A stretch of 64,000 nucleotides of DNA. Source: Chlorokybus atmophyticus. Taxonomy: Eukaryota; Streptophyta; Chlorokybophyceae; Chlorokybales; Chlorokybaceae. The first letter of the stretch is position 1. Each line of letters begins with the position of its first letter. Shown one piece after another: positions 63,946 through 64,000 of this stretch. The position numbers and the translations under genes were made by a program. The stretch covers positions 157,308 through 221,307 of the forward strand of contig RHPI01003330.1 in the NCBI GenBank assembly GCA_009103225.1. The letters run 5' to 3'. The notes beneath the pieces were generated by a model that had not been told where the DNA came from, ran no database searches, and was given only the letters and a program-made list of their open reading frames with translations.

Positions 63946-64000
63946 GTGAGGTGGATGGGATGGTTAGAGAGAGGGTGTTCAAAGACGTAGTGGGGATTGA
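63946..64000. other. Right-edge sequence
   Basis: This is the start of the 3' flank of the ankyrin gene. Nothing else is seen. Confidence 0.6.

Overview
This window looks like nuclear DNA of a green alga (Chlorophyta-like); the species cannot be named from the sequence. Genes are intron-rich, with GT..AG introns of roughly 75-700 bp and typical donors (gtaagt, gtgagt) and acceptors (tgcag). The gene set is plant or algal: a nuclear CysA-type sulfate transporter ATPase with a plastid-targeting-like N-terminus, plant-type Tudor-SN, plant-type PI-PLC, ELM1, an HtpX/M48 plastid-type protease and GDP-mannose pyrophosphorylase. There are no operons of bacterial style, no rRNA and no tRNA that I could see. 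Gene models below were joined by hand from exon homology and intron phase. Start exons are the weakest part.

Layout: 0.6-2.9 kb (-) NHL-BTB gene; 5.15-7.3 kb (-) a decayed tandem copy of it; 8.2-10.5 kb (+) YeeE/YedE sulfur transporter; 10.9-16.5 kb (-) Tudor-SN with a sequence gap; 17.4-20.7 kb (+) PI-PLC; 20.7-23.4 kb AT-rich spacer with a duplicated hairpin; 23.5-25.5 kb (+) sulfotransferase; 26.7-28.2 kb (-) TrmB-type tRNA methyltransferase; 28.9-29.07 kb (+) micro-membrane-protein ORF followed closely by 29.15-31.97 kb (+) RING-PHD protein; 34.0-36.5 kb (-) M48 protease damaged by an assembly junction; 37.1-40.1 kb (+) sulfate ABC ATPase; 41.8-43.6 kb (-) GDP-mannose pyrophosphorylase; 44.5-46.5 kb AT-rich spacer with a gap; 46.7-48.4 kb (-) ELM1; 49.8-51.9 kb (-) leucine-rich-repeat protein; 53.3-55.5 kb (-) GlnT-type glutamine synthetase; 56.25-58.8 kb (+) proline iminopeptidase; 59.6-60.5 kb (-) small membrane protein with polyQ; 60.8-61.5 kb (+) prefoldin-like protein whose stop overlaps the start of a 61.5-63.9 kb (+) ankyrin-repeat gene.

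Genes mostly alternate in strand, giving divergent pairs with shared promoter space (Tudor-SN/PLC, M48/ABC ATPase, glutamine synthetase/iminopeptidase, polyQ protein/prefoldin-like) and convergent pairs. Three sulfur-related genes (YeeE/YedE, sulfotransferase, sulfate ABC ATPase) lie within about 32 kb. The most unusual points are the overlapping ATGA junction between prefoldin-like and ankyrin ORFs, a second closely packed small-ORF/gene pair, four apparent GC-AG introns, the decayed NHL-BTB duplicate, a bacterial-type GlnT synthetase in an intron-rich genome, and two places where the assembly itself appears wrong (13.4-13.66 kb and 34.45-34.62 kb).
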